From: Frigoribacterium sp. PhB116
GTDB taxonomy: Bacteria; Actinomycetota; Actinomycetes; Actinomycetales; Microbacteriaceae
Assembly: GCF_004364285.1 (NCBI RefSeq)
Contig: NZ_SOBE01000005.1
Coordinates: 62,001-126,000, forward strand
Reading direction: 5' to 3'
Length of the DNA: 64,000 bases
Made by a program: the position numbers and the translations under genes
Part shown: positions 1-8,907 of the stretch, piece by piece
How the letters are laid out: the number at the start of each line of letters is the position of its first letter
Position numbering within the stretch: the first letter of the stretch is position 1
Notes under the pieces: generated by a model
Told to the model about the DNA's origin: nothing
What the model saw: only the letters and a program-made list of their open reading frames with translations
Database searches by the model: none

Positions 1-1
1 C

Positions 2-1597
2 GAGAAGCAGGGCGTCGCGAGCTTCGTCCAGCTCTTCGTCGACAACGACCCGGGTGACCCCACGCGGTACGTCGTGCAGGTCGAGCAGGGCGGCCTGGGG
101 CTGCCCGACGAGTCCTACTACCGCGAGGAGAAGAGCGAGGCGATCCGCACCTCCTACGTTGCCTTCGTCTCGCGCATGCTGGGGCTCGCGGGCCTCGACG
201 ACGCCGACGAGCGGGCCTCGCGCGTGATGCAGCTCGAGACGGCCATCGCCTCGCACCACTGGGACAACGTGGCCACCCGCGACAGCGACGCGACCTACAA
301 CCTGCTGCCGTGGTCCGAGGCCGCCGCGCTCGCCGAGGGCGTCGACCTCGACGTGTGGCGCGACGCGGTGGGCGCGCCCGCCGGCGTCTTCGACGAGGTG
401 GTCGTGCGCGAGCCCTCGTTCGTGACGGGCCTGTCCGGGCTGATGACCGACGAGCAGCTCCCGGCCTGGCAGGACTGGCTGCGCTGGCAGGTCGTCCGCT
501 CGTTCGCCGCGTACCTGTCGTCGGCCTTCGTCGAAGCGAACTTCGACTTCTACGGGCGCACCCTGACGGGCACCCCCGTGCAGCGGGCCCGCTGGAAGCG
601 CGGCGTCTCGTTCGTCGAGGGCGCCATGGGCGAGGCCGTCGGCCGCATCTACGTCGAGCGCCACTTCGCGCCCGAGGCGAAGGAGGCGATGGACGTGCTG
701 GTCGAGAACCTCGTCGAGGCCTACCGTCGCAGCATCGCCGACCTGTCGTGGATGACGGACGAGACGCGGGCGCGCGCCCTCGACAAGCTCGAGAAGTTCA
801 CGCCCAAGATCGGCTTCCCCGTGAAGTGGCGCGACTACTCGGCCCTCGAGGTCGACCCCGGCGACCTCGTCGGCAACGTCCGGGCCTCGGCCGTCGTCGG
901 CTTCGACCGCGAGCTGGGCAAGATCGGCCAGCCGATCGACCGCGACGAGTGGTTCATGACGCCGCAGACCATCAACGCGTACTACAACCCCGGCTTCAAC
1001 GAGATCGTGTTCCCGGCGGCCATCCTCCAGTTCCCCTTCTTCGACGCGAGCCGCGACGCCGCGGCCAACTACGGTGCGATCGGCGCCGTGATCGGCCACG
1101 AGATCGGCCACGGCTTCGACGACCAGGGCTCGAAGTACGACGGCGACGGCAAGCTGACCGACTGGTGGACGCCGGCCGACCGCGAGGCCTTCGAGCGCCT
1201 CACGACCTCGCTCATCTCGCAGTACGACGCCCTCGCCCCGGCACAGGTGCCCGAGCACCACGTCAACGGCGCGCTCACGATCGGCGAGAACATCGGCGAC
1301 CTCGGCGGGCTGTCCATCGCCTACGACGCGTACCTGATCTCGCTCGACGGTGCCGAGGCGCCCGTGATCGACGGGATGACGGGGGCTCAGCGCTTCTTCC
1401 TCAGCTGGGCGCAGGCGTGGCAGATCAAGCTCCGCGACGAGGAGGCGATCCGGCTGCTGTCGATCGACCCGCACTCGCCCAACGAGTTCCGCTGCAACCA
1501 GATCGTGCGCAACATCGACGACTTCTACGACGCGTTCGAGCTGACGGAGTCCGACGCGCTCTGGCTCCCCGCCGAGCAGCGCGTCACGATCTGGTAG
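2..1597 (+). CDS. M13 family zinc metallopeptidase (PepO/neprilysin-like), 5' end outside window
   Basis: The reading frame is open from base 2, so the start lies upstream of the window and about 531 C-terminal codons are present. The protein hydrolyses peptides with one zinc ion. Visible motifs are the substrate-binding NAYYNP, the zinc site HEIGH (bases 1097-1111), the third ligand in GENIGDLGG (Glu at 1286-1288), and the C-terminal CNQIVRN...FELTESDALWLP ending in Trp, which is normal for M13. This is essentially the catalytic domain with most of the helical cap domain. The neighbour downstream starts 2 bases after the stop and is probably cotranscribed. The family call is secure; the cellular substrate cannot be read from sequence. 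Confidence 0.95.
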   Translation, partial: EKQGVASFVQLFVDNDPGDPTRYVVQVEQGGLGLPDESYYREEKSEAIRTSYVAFVSRMLGLAGLDDADERASRVMQLETAIASHHWDNVATRDSDATYNLLPWSEAAALAEGVDLDVWRDAVGAPAGVFDEVVVREPSFVTGLSGLMTDEQLPAWQDWLRWQVVRSFAAYLSSAFVEANFDFYGRTLTGTPVQRARWKRGVSFVEGAMGEAVGRIYVERHFAPEAKEAMDVLVENLVEAYRRSIADLSWMTDETRARALDKLEKFTPKIGFPVKWRDYSALEVDPGDLVGNVRASAVVGFDRELGKIGQPIDRDEWFMTPQTINAYYNPGFNEIVFPAAILQFPFFDASRDAAANYGAIGAVIGHEIGHGFDDQGSKYDGDGKLTDWWTPADREAFERLTTSLISQYDALAPAQVPEHHVNGALTIGENIGDLGGLSIAYDAYLISLDGAEAPVIDGMTGAQRFFLSWAQAWQIKLRDEEAIRLLSIDPHSPNEFRCNQIVRNIDDFYDAFELTESDALWLPAEQRVTIW

Positions 1598-1599
1598 CC

Positions 1600-2631
1600 G
1601 TGCCGCCCGCGGAGGGCCCGATCGGCCGGGAGGATCTGCCCGGTCGAGAGGGGCAGCCCGACCACGAGGGGCAGCCTGACCACGAGGGGCTGTCCGGTCA
1701 GGGAGTCCCGCGTCGGCCCGGCCGGCCCGGCCGGCACAGCAGTCGGGCGGACGAGGCGGTCGAGGCAGGGCGGCACGCGCCGCCCTCGCCGCCGGCGGGT
1801 CTCGGGGGAGCGCTGACGGCCCTGGGCGACCTCGCGGCCGAGGGCGTGACGGTCTCCGCGTCGGTCTGGGACCTCGACGACGGTACCGAGCTGCTCGCCG
1901 TCGACGACCGCGTCGTGCTGCCCGTCGGACAGCTCGGGGCCGTGCTGCTGCTGATCGAGGTCAGCGCGCAGATCGAGGCAGGTCAGCTCGGCGCCCTCGA
2001 CGAGCTCGAGCGCATCGCCGGTCCGGGCAGCCGGGCTGCCCTCGGCGGCGGTGGCATCTGGTCGTACCTGCAGCGACGTCGGCTGGCCGTCACCGACGCG
2101 GCCGCCCTCGTCGGGGCCGTGCGCGACCCCGCCGCCGTCAACGCGCTGCTCGCCAGGGTCGGGCTCGAGGCGGTCAGGGCCAGGGCCGACGACCTGGGCG
2201 TGCGCGACACCGCACTGCTCGACGAGATCCGGTCCGAGCGCGGTCCCGACGACGCGCCTGCCCCCTCCGTCGGCTCGACCCGGGAACTCGCCCAGCTGAC
2301 GGCCCTGCTCGCGCAGGGGCAGGTGGTCGGGTCCGCGGTCAGCAGCCGGGTGCTCGGCTGGCTGTCGCTCGGGGTCGACCTGTCGTTCGTCGCGGCGCCC
2401 CTCGGCCTCGACCCCGTCTCGCACCGCCGGACCGACCACGACCTGCAGTTCGTCAACGCGGTGGGCAGCGACCGCGGTGTCCGCTCAGAGCTCGGGGTGC
2501 TGCGCGGGCCGCGGGGCGGCGTGGCCTACGCCGTGACGATGACGTTCGACGACCTCACGCTCGAGCGCCGCCTCCGGGTGCTCGCCGCGGCCCGAGCGGT
2601 CGGCGTCGACCTGCTCGCACGCGTCCGCTAG
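1600..2631 (+). CDS. beta-lactamase/serine-hydrolase-fold protein lacking catalytic residues
   Basis: A 343-residue protein starting at GTG 1600, two bases after the M13 gene, without a clear ribosome binding site; a later start near 1840 is possible. The first 65 or so residues are Gly/Pro/Arg-rich with a GQPDHE tandem repeat. From about residue 75 it follows the class A beta-lactamase layout, but each motif is altered. The SxxK region reads LPVGQLGAVLLL, with Gln and Ala where Ser and Lys belong. SDN reads TDA, and the KTG strand reads NAVGSDRGVRSELGVLRG. I therefore read it as a pseudoenzyme or binding protein, not a resistance gene. No signal peptide is visible, so its location is unknown. 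Confidence 0.7.
   Translation: MPPAEGPIGREDLPGREGQPDHEGQPDHEGLSGQGVPRRPGRPGRHSSRADEAVEAGRHAPPSPPAGLGGALTALGDLAAEGVTVSASVWDLDDGTELLAVDDRVVLPVGQLGAVLLLIEVSAQIEAGQLGALDELERIAGPGSRAALGGGGIWSYLQRRRLAVTDAAALVGAVRDPAAVNALLARVGLEAVRARADDLGVRDTALLDEIRSERGPDDAPAPSVGSTRELAQLTALLAQGQVVGSAVSSRVLGWLSLGVDLSFVAAPLGLDPVSHRRTDHDLQFVNAVGSDRGVRSELGVLRGPRGGVAYAVTMTFDDLTLERRLRVLAAARAVGVDLLARVR
1651..1686 (+). repeat. 18-bp tandem repeat, two copies, in coding sequence
   Basis: Bases 1651-1668 and 1669-1686 differ at one position and encode GQPDHE twice. A third, diverged partial unit follows. It lies in the low-complexity head of the beta-lactamase-like protein. Confidence 0.85.
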
Positions 2632-2697
2632 CGCGCGGTCGGCCTGCCCGCCCCATTCACTCCCGTCTCGCAGGTGCCACCCGGCACATCCCGCCCA

Positions 2698-2724
2698 GCA
2701 AATGCCGACCATCAAATGCCGACC
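2698..2724 (+). repeat. direct repeat of CAAATGCCGACC, two copies
   Basis: GCAAATGCCGACC at 2698-2710 is followed by CAAATGCCGACC at 2713-2724, in the intergenic region between the convergent beta-lactamase-like and Nudix genes. The same 13-mer occurs as an inverted pair at 32552-32564 and 32620-32632, also between convergent genes, so it looks like a dispersed element. Confidence 0.75.
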
Positions 2725-2790
2725 GTTCGGCCCTCGAAGGCTCTGCAACAGGGGGAGATCCCGTCGCTGCAGCACTCGAGGTCGGGTTCT

Positions 2791-2833
2791 GCAACAGCAG
2801 CAGCAGCAGCGGCAGCGGCAGCGGCAACAGCAG
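2791..2833 (+). repeat. CAG/CGG trinucleotide run in intergenic DNA
   Basis: A run of CAG units changes to CGG and back to CAG, 43 bases long, between the ends of two convergent genes. The rest of the 237-base gap (2632-2868) holds the CAAATGCCGACC repeat and no recognisable gene. Confidence 0.7.
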
Positions 2834-2868
2834 GGCGGGCCGGGCCCAGGGGCGGGGGCGGGCGCGGC

Positions 2869-3276
2869 TCAGTCGATCAGGTCGAGCTCGACCGCGACGC
2901 GCAGGGTCTCGACGCCGGCGGGAGGGCACCGGTCCACGTCCGCCGACGTGACCCAGTGCAGTGCGCCGATCTCGCCCGAGGGCGACGGCTCGGCTCCGTC
3001 GTCCGTCGGCCTCGCCGACCAGAGGCGCATGTGCACCTCGCGCCCCTCGGGCTCGCCGTGGGCCTGGGTCCGGACGGCGCCGAGCTCGCGGAGCGACGAG
3101 CGGTCGAGCTCGAGACCGACCTCCTCGCGGGTCTCGCGGACGAGGGCGTCCTCGCCGGTCTCGCCTGCCTCCTGCTTGCCGCCGGGGAGGTAGAGCACGT
3201 CGCGTCCGCGAGCCGTGACCATGAGGAGGCGGCGGTCGCGCACCAGTACGAGCGCACTGACGACGATCGGGTCCAT
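2869..3276 (-). CDS. Nudix (MutT-like) hydrolase
   Basis: A 135-residue protein of single-domain Nudix size that hydrolyses a nucleoside diphosphate linked to a moiety X. The Nudix box is complete: GGKQEAGETGEDALVRETREEVGLEL includes the G-x5-E-x7-REUxEExGU pattern (metal-binding Glu residues in REEVG). The frame is open to 3384, but ATG 3276 (MDPIVVSALVLV) gives the normal first strand. It also sits 7 bases from a GAGGAT box, matching the leaderless spacing of many genes here. The gene stands alone, convergent with the upstream gene. Its substrate is unknown. Confidence 0.88.
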   Translation of the reverse strand: MDPIVVSALVLVRDRRLLMVTARGRDVLYLPGGKQEAGETGEDALVRETREEVGLELDRSSLRELGAVRTQAHGEPEGREVHMRLWSARPTDDGAEPSPSGEIGALHWVTSADVDRCPPAGVETLRVAVELDLID

Positions 3277-3282
3277 CCCCCC

Positions 3283-3288
3283 ATCCTC
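3283..3288 (-). promoter_or_regulatory. putative -10 box for leaderless Nudix gene
   Basis: GAGGAT on the minus strand, six bases, then ATG 3276. The first base departs from TANNNT, so this is one of the weaker members of the set. Confidence 0.4.
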
Positions 3289-3451
3289 GGGCACCACGGA
3301 GCGGCGCTCGCGATACGACCCTCGAGACGCGAGTGATCTGCGCTGGCGCACCCCGCCACGCTGCTGTCTCGAGGCCCTCACCACCGGATCACGCGAACAT
3401 TCCGGGGAGGAAGAGCAGAGCAGAGCGGAGGTGCGGAGGTGCGGGGGCGCG

Positions 3452-4744
3452 TCAGCCGACGTCGCGGTGGCGGAGCCGCTCGTCGTCGGCAGGGCGCAGC
3501 ACGGCGGGCTCGACGGCGGCCGCCCGGGTGTCGGTGAGGCCGAACAGCGACTCGAGGCCGTCGCGGAACTCCTCGCCGCGCCCCTGGCGGGCGAGCTCGC
3601 GAGCCCGGACCGACGGGGTGTGCAGCAGCACGCCGGCCAGGTGGCGCAGCGCCGACTCCGTGCGCTCGGACGAGTCGCCGCGGGACCGGGCGCGCTCGAT
3701 CTCGGCGTCGAGCAGGTCGAAGACGTGGCGACGCAGCGCGACGACGGCCGGGGTGAGCGACTGCTCGGCCGCGACGGCGTGGAACTCGGCGGCAGCGCTC
3801 GAGACGAGTGCGCGGGCGTCGTCGGCGGCGGTCAGCTCGGCCATCGGGGCGTGCAGGCTGATCGTCTCGAGGTCGAGCAGCTCGACCCCGGGCACGCGGG
3901 CGACGAGGGGGTCGACGTTGCGGGGCAGGCCGAGGTCGATGACGAGGCGGCGCGACGCGTCGACGACCTCGGGCACGACGACGGGCTCGGTGGTCGAGGT
4001 GCAGGTGATGAGCACGTCGCTCCACGCGATGGCCTCGGCCAGGTCGTCGAAGGGACGCAGGTCGTGCTTGAGCCCGAACCAGGAGGCGCGGCCCGACGCC
4101 GAGAACACGGCCAGGTCGCCCGCGCCCCGGTCGCGCAGCGCGGCCACGGTGGTGGCGGCGTACTGGCCGGTGCCGACGATGAGCACGCGCGCCTGCGACC
4201 AGTCGGTCACCCGCGACGAGGCGAGCTCGAGGGCGAGGCGGACGAGCGAGCGCCCGGCTCCGCCGACGTTGGTGCGGTTCTTGACCCCACGCGAGGTCTG
4301 GGACGCCTTCTGGAACAGCCGCTCGAGGTCACGCGACGTCGTGCCGCGCGTCCGTGCGGCCTCGAGGGCCCGGCGGACCTGGCCCGAGATCTCGTCCTCG
4401 CCGATGACGACCGACTCGAGGCCCGAGCTCACGGCGAACAAGTGCTCGACGACCTCGTCGCCGGTGATGACGCGGACGTTGTCGCGCATCTCGTCGGCCT
4501 CGATGCCGCTGGCCTCGCTCATGGTGCTGATGGTGGCCTCGACCGCGACGGAGGCGGCGGCCGTGAGGGGCTCCTCCACGTCGACGTAGGCCTCGAACCG
4601 GTTGCAGGTGGCGAGCACGACGGCCCCGCCCACGAAGTCGTTCGCGTCGACCAGGGTGCTCGCCGCGGAGGGTGCGCCGATGCTCAACTTCTCGAGGAGG
4701 TCGAAGCTGGCGTTCCGGTGGGACGCCGTGAGGCAGATGAGCAC
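3452..4744 (-). CDS. hemA: glutamyl-tRNA reductase
   Basis: A 430-residue enzyme that reduces glutamyl-tRNA(Glu) to glutamate-1-semialdehyde with NADPH, the first committed step of heme synthesis by the C5 route. The catalytic Cys47 lies in [12 protein letters not shown]. The [17 protein letters not shown] segment, the nucleotide-binding [10 protein letters not shown] segment and the C-terminal dimerisation helix are all present, and the length is normal. Start GTG 4744 is exactly 7 bases after TATCAT on the minus strand, suggesting a leaderless message. It is transcribed away from the other heme genes, so first-step expression can be set separately. Confidence 0.96.
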   Translation of the reverse strand: MLICLTASHRNASFDLLEKLSIGAPSAASTLVDANDFVGGAVVLATCNRFEAYVDVEEPLTAAASVAVEATISTMSEASGIEADEMRDNVRVITGDEVVEHLFAVSSGLESVVIGEDEISGQVRRALEAARTRGTTSRDLERLFQKASQTSRGVKNRTNVGGAGRSLVRLALELASSRVTDWSQARVLIVGTGQYAATTVAALRDRGAGDLAVFSASGRASWFGLKHDLRPFDDLAEAIAWSDVLITCTSTTEPVVVPEVVDASRRLVIDLGLPRNVDPLVARVPGVELLDLETISLHAPMAELTAADDARALVSSAAAEFHAVAAEQSLTPAVVALRRHVFDLLDAEIERARSRGDSSERTESALRHLAGVLLHTPSVRARELARQGRGEEFRDGLESLFGLTDTRAAAVEPAVLRPADDERLRHRDVG

Positions 4745-4750
4745 CCGTCG

Positions 4751-4756
4751 ATGATA
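4751..4756 (-). promoter_or_regulatory. -10 box (TATCAT) for leaderless hemA
   Basis: TATCAT on the minus strand, six bases, then the GTG start of hemA at 4744. No convincing -35 is visible. Transcription would begin at or next to the start codon. Confidence 0.6.
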
Positions 4757-4921
4757 ACTCTCATGCGCCGGTCGAACCCGGGGGTTGCCTCGATGTCGAG
4801 GCTGTGCGCAGGTGATCCGTGCACAGGCTGCACATTCCGCAGCGCGCGTTCAGGAGGTGCCTGTCAGCCTGGCAGACGGCCTCGCATCACCGGGGCCCCG
4901 CACGACCAGAGGAGCACCACC

Positions 4922-5965
4922 ATGACCGAAGGCACCACCCGCACCACCGACGCCGGCAGCACCGCCACGAGCACCCAGTGGCAGCTCGTCGCCCGCCCGC
5001 ACGGCGAGCCGACCACCGACGACATCCGCGAGGTCGAGGTCGAGCTGCCCGCGGTCCCGGCGGGCGAGGTGCGCGTGGCCAACGAGTTCCTCTCGGTCGA
5101 CCCGTACATGCGCGGCCGGATGAACGACGTGAAGTCGTACGTGCCGCCCTTCGCCCTCGGCGAGACGATGACCGGCGGCGCGATCGGCCGGGTCGTCGCG
5201 TCCGCCTCCGACGACCTGCCCGTCGGCACGGTGGTGCAGCACGACCTGGGCTGGCGCGACGTCGCGCAGGGCGCCTCCTCGTCGTTCCGGGCCGTCGAGC
5301 CAACGCCCGGCGTCGAGCTCTCGGCCTACCTCGGCGTGCTCGGCCTGACCGGCCTGACCGCCTACGTCGGGCTCACCGAGATCGCGGGCATCCGCGAGGG
5401 CGACGTCGTCTTCGTCTCGGGCGCCGCAGGTGCGGTCGGCACGATGGTCGGCCAGATCGCCCGTCTGAAGGGCGCCTCCCGCGTGATCGGCAGCGCCGGC
5501 AGCGCGGAGAAGGTCGAGCTGCTCACCTCGAAGTACGGCTTCGACGCCGCGTTCAACTACAAGGACGGCGACGTCGCCGAGCTGCTGGCCGAGGCCGCGC
5601 CCGACGGCATCGACCTCTACTTCGACAACGTCGGAGGCGACCACCTGTCGGCCGCGCTGGCCAGCTTCAAGGACGGCGGCCGGGCAGCGCTCTGCGGCTC
5701 GATCGCCGGCTACAACGCGACCGGCGCGCCCGTCGGGATCACCGGCACCACGAACATCGTGACCCGCGGCCTGATGCTCAAGGGCTTCACGCTCGGGAAC
5801 TACCGCCACGTCGCTCCGGCGTTCCAGGCCGAGATGGGCCCGTGGCTCGCGGCCGGCGAGGTCGTGCACGACGAGACCGTCGTCGAGGGCATCCACTCGG
5901 CGTTCGACGCGTTCACCGGCCTGATGCGCGGCGAGAACGTCGGCAAGATGGTCGTCGCGGTCTGA
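4922..5965 (+). CDS. zinc-free MDR NADP-dependent oxidoreductase (prostaglandin/leukotriene reductase-like)
   Basis: A 347-residue medium-chain reductase of the PTGR/CurA-like group that reduces activated double bonds (enones) with NADPH. It shows the N-terminal SVDPYMRGRM signature, the Rossmann loop VSGAAGAVGTMVGQIARLKG and IDLYFDNVGG. It lacks the cysteine cluster of zinc alcohol dehydrogenases. ATG 4922 follows AGGAG at about 8 bases. The first 20 residues are Thr-rich. It is divergent from hemA and upstream of hemE, with a 113-base gap, so it is probably a separate unit. The physiological substrate is not known. Confidence 0.9.
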   Translation: MTEGTTRTTDAGSTATSTQWQLVARPHGEPTTDDIREVEVELPAVPAGEVRVANEFLSVDPYMRGRMNDVKSYVPPFALGETMTGGAIGRVVASASDDLPVGTVVQHDLGWRDVAQGASSSFRAVEPTPGVELSAYLGVLGLTGLTAYVGLTEIAGIREGDVVFVSGAAGAVGTMVGQIARLKGASRVIGSAGSAEKVELLTSKYGFDAAFNYKDGDVAELLAEAAPDGIDLYFDNVGGDHLSAALASFKDGGRAALCGSIAGYNATGAPVGITGTTNIVTRGLMLKGFTLGNYRHVAPAFQAEMGPWLAAGEVVHDETVVEGIHSAFDAFTGLMRGENVGKMVVAV

Positions 5966-6087
5966 CCTCGGTCTGACCTCGAGCGGACATCGAGTGACGC
6001 TCCGGGGGAGTGCGTCCGACGCGCACCCCTCGGCCGCGTCACCTCGATCCCGGCGCTGCCCAGCGGGCGGGTGGGACAATGGGGCAC

Positions 6088-7143
6088 GTGACCCTGCCCG
6101 ACACGCACCCGCTCCTCTCCGGCCGCACCGCCTCCTCGTCCCTCGTCCGTGCCCTGCGCGGCGACCGGCCCGAGGTGCTGCCCGTCTGGTTCATGCGCCA
6201 GGCCGGCCGCTCGCTGCCCGAGTACCGCGCGCTGCGCGTCGGCACGGCGATGCTCGACGCCTGCCTCGACCCGGCGCTCTCGAGCGAGATCACCCTGCAG
6301 CCCGTCCGTCGCCACGGCGTCGACGCCGGCATCTTCTTCAGCGACATCGTCGTGCCGATCAAGCTCGCGGGGGTCGGCGTGGACATCGTCGCCGGGCGCG
6401 GTCCCGTGCTGGACCAGCCGATCCGCACGCCCGACGACGTCGCCGCGCTGCGTCCCCTCGAGCAGGAGGCGCTCGCCCCGATCGCCGAGGGCGTCGCCCG
6501 CACCGTGGCCGAGCTGGGCGACACCCCCCTGATCGGTTTCGCCGGCGCCCCCTTCACGCTGGCCGCCTACCTCGTCGAGGGCGGCCCGTCGAAGGACCAC
6601 ATCCGCGCCCGCGCCCTCATGCACAGCGACCCCGAGACGTGGCAGGCCCTGCTCGGCTGGGCCGCCGATGTGACCGGGGCGTTCCTCCGCGCCCAGGTGC
6701 TCGCCGGGGCCAGCGCCGCCCAGCTCTTCGACTCGTGGGTCGGCAGCCTGTCGCTGTCCGACTACGAGCAGCACGTCGCGCCGTTCTCGGCCCGCGCGCT
6801 GTCGCACGTCGCCGACCTCGACGTCCCGACCATCCACTTCGGCGTCGGCAGCGGCGAGGTGCTGAGCGCCATGCACGGCGTCGGGGTCGACGCCGTCGGG
6901 GTCGACTGGCGCATCCCGCTCGACGAGGCCTCGCGGCGACTCGGCGGCGGCGTGCCCGTCCAGGGCAACATCGACCCGGCGATGCTGCAGGCGCCCTGGC
7001 CGGTGCTCGAGGCGCACGTCCGAGAGGTCGTCCGCCGGGGCCGTGCCGCACCCGCGCACGTCCTCAACCTCGGCCACGGCGTCGGGCCCGACACCGACCC
7101 CGACGTGCTGACCCGCATCGTCGCCCTGGCCCACACCCTGTAG
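6088..7143 (+). CDS. hemE: uroporphyrinogen decarboxylase
   Basis: This enzyme decarboxylates the four acetate chains of uroporphyrinogen III to give coproporphyrinogen III. Key motifs are the N-terminal PVWFMRQAGRSLPEYR (substrate-binding Arg), SDIVVPIKLAG (catalytic Asp region), GFAGAPFTLAAYL, and the C-terminal NLGHGVGPDTDP. The start is uncertain: GTG 6088 lies 8 bases after GACAAT and would be leaderless, while ATG 6079 (three codons longer) overlaps that box and lacks a Shine-Dalgarno. It begins the hemE-cgoX pair; an AGGAGG overlapping its stop serves the next gene. Confidence 0.95.
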   Translation: MTLPDTHPLLSGRTASSSLVRALRGDRPEVLPVWFMRQAGRSLPEYRALRVGTAMLDACLDPALSSEITLQPVRRHGVDAGIFFSDIVVPIKLAGVGVDIVAGRGPVLDQPIRTPDDVAALRPLEQEALAPIAEGVARTVAELGDTPLIGFAGAPFTLAAYLVEGGPSKDHIRARALMHSDPETWQALLGWAADVTGAFLRAQVLAGASAAQLFDSWVGSLSLSDYEQHVAPFSARALSHVADLDVPTIHFGVGSGEVLSAMHGVGVDAVGVDWRIPLDEASRRLGGGVPVQGNIDPAMLQAPWPVLEAHVREVVRRGRAAPAHVLNLGHGVGPDTDPDVLTRIVALAHTL

Positions 7144-7156
7144 GAGGCGCGCGACC

Positions 7157-8536
7157 GTGACCGAGGCGACCCGCTCCTCCGGGGCGGCCGCGCATCGCGC
7201 CCTCGTGGTGGGCGGCGGCGTCGCCGGCCTGGTGGTCGCGCGCGACCTCGCGGCCGCCGGCGTCGCGGTCACGCTCGTCGAGGCCTCGGACCGGCTCGGC
7301 GGGGAGGTCGGCCGCCACGTCGTCGGCGGCCTGCCCCTCGACGCCGGCGCCGAGAGCTTCGCGACGCGCGGCGGCACGGTGCAGGCGTACCTCGACGAGC
7401 TCGGGCTCGGCGGCGACGTCGTGCTGCCCGACCCGCGCGGGGCCTGGGTGCAGCACGGCGCCGGACAGGCCTTCCCCCTGCCCCGCACGGGCCTGCTCGG
7501 CATCCCCGGCGACCTGACGGCCGACGACGTCGTCGCGGTCGTCGGCGCGGCGGGCACGGCCGAGGCGTCGCGGCTCGACGCGGCGGCGGGGGACGTCGGC
7601 GCCGACGAGACCTCGGTCGGCGGCCTCGTCCGCGTGCGGATGGGCGACGCCGTGCTCGACCGGCTCGTCACCCCGATCATCGGCGGGGTCCACTCCGTGC
7701 ACCCCGACCTGCTCTCCGTCGACCGGGTCGCCCCCGGCCTCCGGGCGGCGCTGCGGCGGGAGGGCTCGCTGGCCGCGGCCGTCCTCAGCGTGCGGGCGCT
7801 CGCGCCGGCGGGCTCCGCGGTCGCCGGGCTGCGCGGCGGCATGGCGAGCCTGGCGGAGGCGCTGGTCGCCGAGCTCGACCGCCTCGGCGTCGAGGTGCGG
7901 CTCGGCGCCCACGTCGCCGTGCTCGACGCCCGCTCGGTGACGCTGACCGGCAGCGACGACGTCGCACACGACGAGCACGGGGCGACACCCGAGCGCCTCG
8001 AGGCCGACGTCGTCGTGCTCGCCGTCGGCGACGGCGCGGGGCGTGTCCTCGGCGGCCGTCCGGCCCACGCCGCGGGACTCATCACGTTGGCCACGCTCGT
8101 GCTGCGCGACGACCGCCTCGACGCGGCGCCCCGCGGCACCGGGGTGCTCGTAGCGCCCGGTGCCGACGGCGTGCGCGCCAAGGCGCTCACCCACGCGACG
8201 GCGAAGTGGCCGTGGCTCGCGGAGCGGGCCGACGGTCGGCACGTCCTCCGGCTCAGCTACGACTCCCCGGTCGTCACGGCGGCCACGAGCGACGACGAGC
8301 TGCGCTCCACGGCGCTCGCCGACGCATCGGTGCTGCTCGGGCTGTCGCTCGACCCCGCCACGGTCGAGGACGCGGCGCGCGTCGAGTGGTCCGCGCCCCT
8401 CCCGCAGGAGGCGGTGGGCGCCTCCTCGTCCCTGCCCGACGGCGTCGTCCGCGTCGGCGGCGCCGTGGCCGGCCGGGGGCTCGCCGCCGTGATCGCCCAC
8501 GCACGTCGCGTCGCCGCCGACCTCGTCGCCCGCTGA
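7157..8536 (+). CDS. hemG: coproporphyrinogen III oxidase / protoporphyrinogen oxidase family FAD enzyme
   Basis: A 459-residue FAD enzyme (HemY/CgoX family). In bacteria with HemQ it oxidises coproporphyrinogen III to coproporphyrin III, so cgoX is the better functional name here. The dinucleotide-binding fold is ALVVGGGVAGLVVARDLAAAG with VTLVEASDRLGG after it. The C-terminal FAD motif is VRVGGAVAGRGLAAVIAHAR. Start GTG 7157 follows AGGAGG at 7142-7147, which overlaps the hemE stop, so the two genes are coupled. Length is normal. The assignment to coproporphyrinogen rather than protoporphyrinogen oxidation rests on the neighbouring hemQ. Confidence 0.93.
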   Translation: MTEATRSSGAAAHRALVVGGGVAGLVVARDLAAAGVAVTLVEASDRLGGEVGRHVVGGLPLDAGAESFATRGGTVQAYLDELGLGGDVVLPDPRGAWVQHGAGQAFPLPRTGLLGIPGDLTADDVVAVVGAAGTAEASRLDAAAGDVGADETSVGGLVRVRMGDAVLDRLVTPIIGGVHSVHPDLLSVDRVAPGLRAALRREGSLAAAVLSVRALAPAGSAVAGLRGGMASLAEALVAELDRLGVEVRLGAHVAVLDARSVTLTGSDDVAHDEHGATPERLEADVVVLAVGDGAGRVLGGRPAHAAGLITLATLVLRDDRLDAAPRGTGVLVAPGADGVRAKALTHATAKWPWLAERADGRHVLRLSYDSPVVTAATSDDELRSTALADASVLLGLSLDPATVEDAARVEWSAPLPQEAVGASSSLPDGVVRVGGAVAGRGLAAVIAHARRVAADLVAR

Positions 8537-8655
8537 CCGCGAGCGGCGCGGCGGCCGAGCACGGGCGCGTCCGGGCGGCGGCGGGCGGCACCGGGCTACA
8601 TTGGGACAGCGCGTCGGGCACCGGTCCGTGCGCCCCCACACATGAATGGAGCGAC

Positions 8656-8907
8656 ATGCGAGGCAAACTGATCTTCGTCGCCGGAGCAGCCGTCGGATTC
8701 GTGCTGGGCGCTCGCGCCGGCCACGAGCGCTACGAGCAGATCGCCGCGAACTCGTCGAAGCTGTGGAACAGCCGCGCCGTGCAGCGGCAGGTCGTCAAGG
8801 CAGAGGACTTCGCGGGCGCCAAGGCCGCCGACGCCGTCGACGCGGTCGTCAACGGCGTAAAGACGGTGGCCGTCAAGGCCGTCGGAGGCGGGAAGAAGAA
8901 GAAGTGA
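8656..8907 (+). CDS. small YtxH-like membrane-associated protein
   Basis: An 83-residue protein with one N-terminal membrane segment (LIFVAGAAVGFVLGARAG) and an amphipathic tail ending in GGGKKKK. The glycine-rich helix followed by RAGHERYEQI resembles YtxH-domain proteins of Gram-positive bacteria, whose role is unclear. ATG 8656 follows GGAG at 5-6 bases; a TACATT box at 8597-8602 could be its -10. Its stop overlaps the next start by 4 bases, forming the first of three small envelope-type genes inside the heme block. Confidence 0.82.
   Translation: MRGKLIFVAGAAVGFVLGARAGHERYEQIAANSSKLWNSRAVQRQVVKAEDFAGAKAADAVDAVVNGVKTVAVKAVGGGKKKK

Noticed and set aside
1600-2631. Beta-lactam resistance gene
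   Set aside because: All catalytic motifs of class A beta-lactamases are missing.
2791-2833. CAG/CGG run as a functional element or CRISPR-like repeat
   Set aside because: Simple trinucleotide sequence without spacers; most likely slippage.
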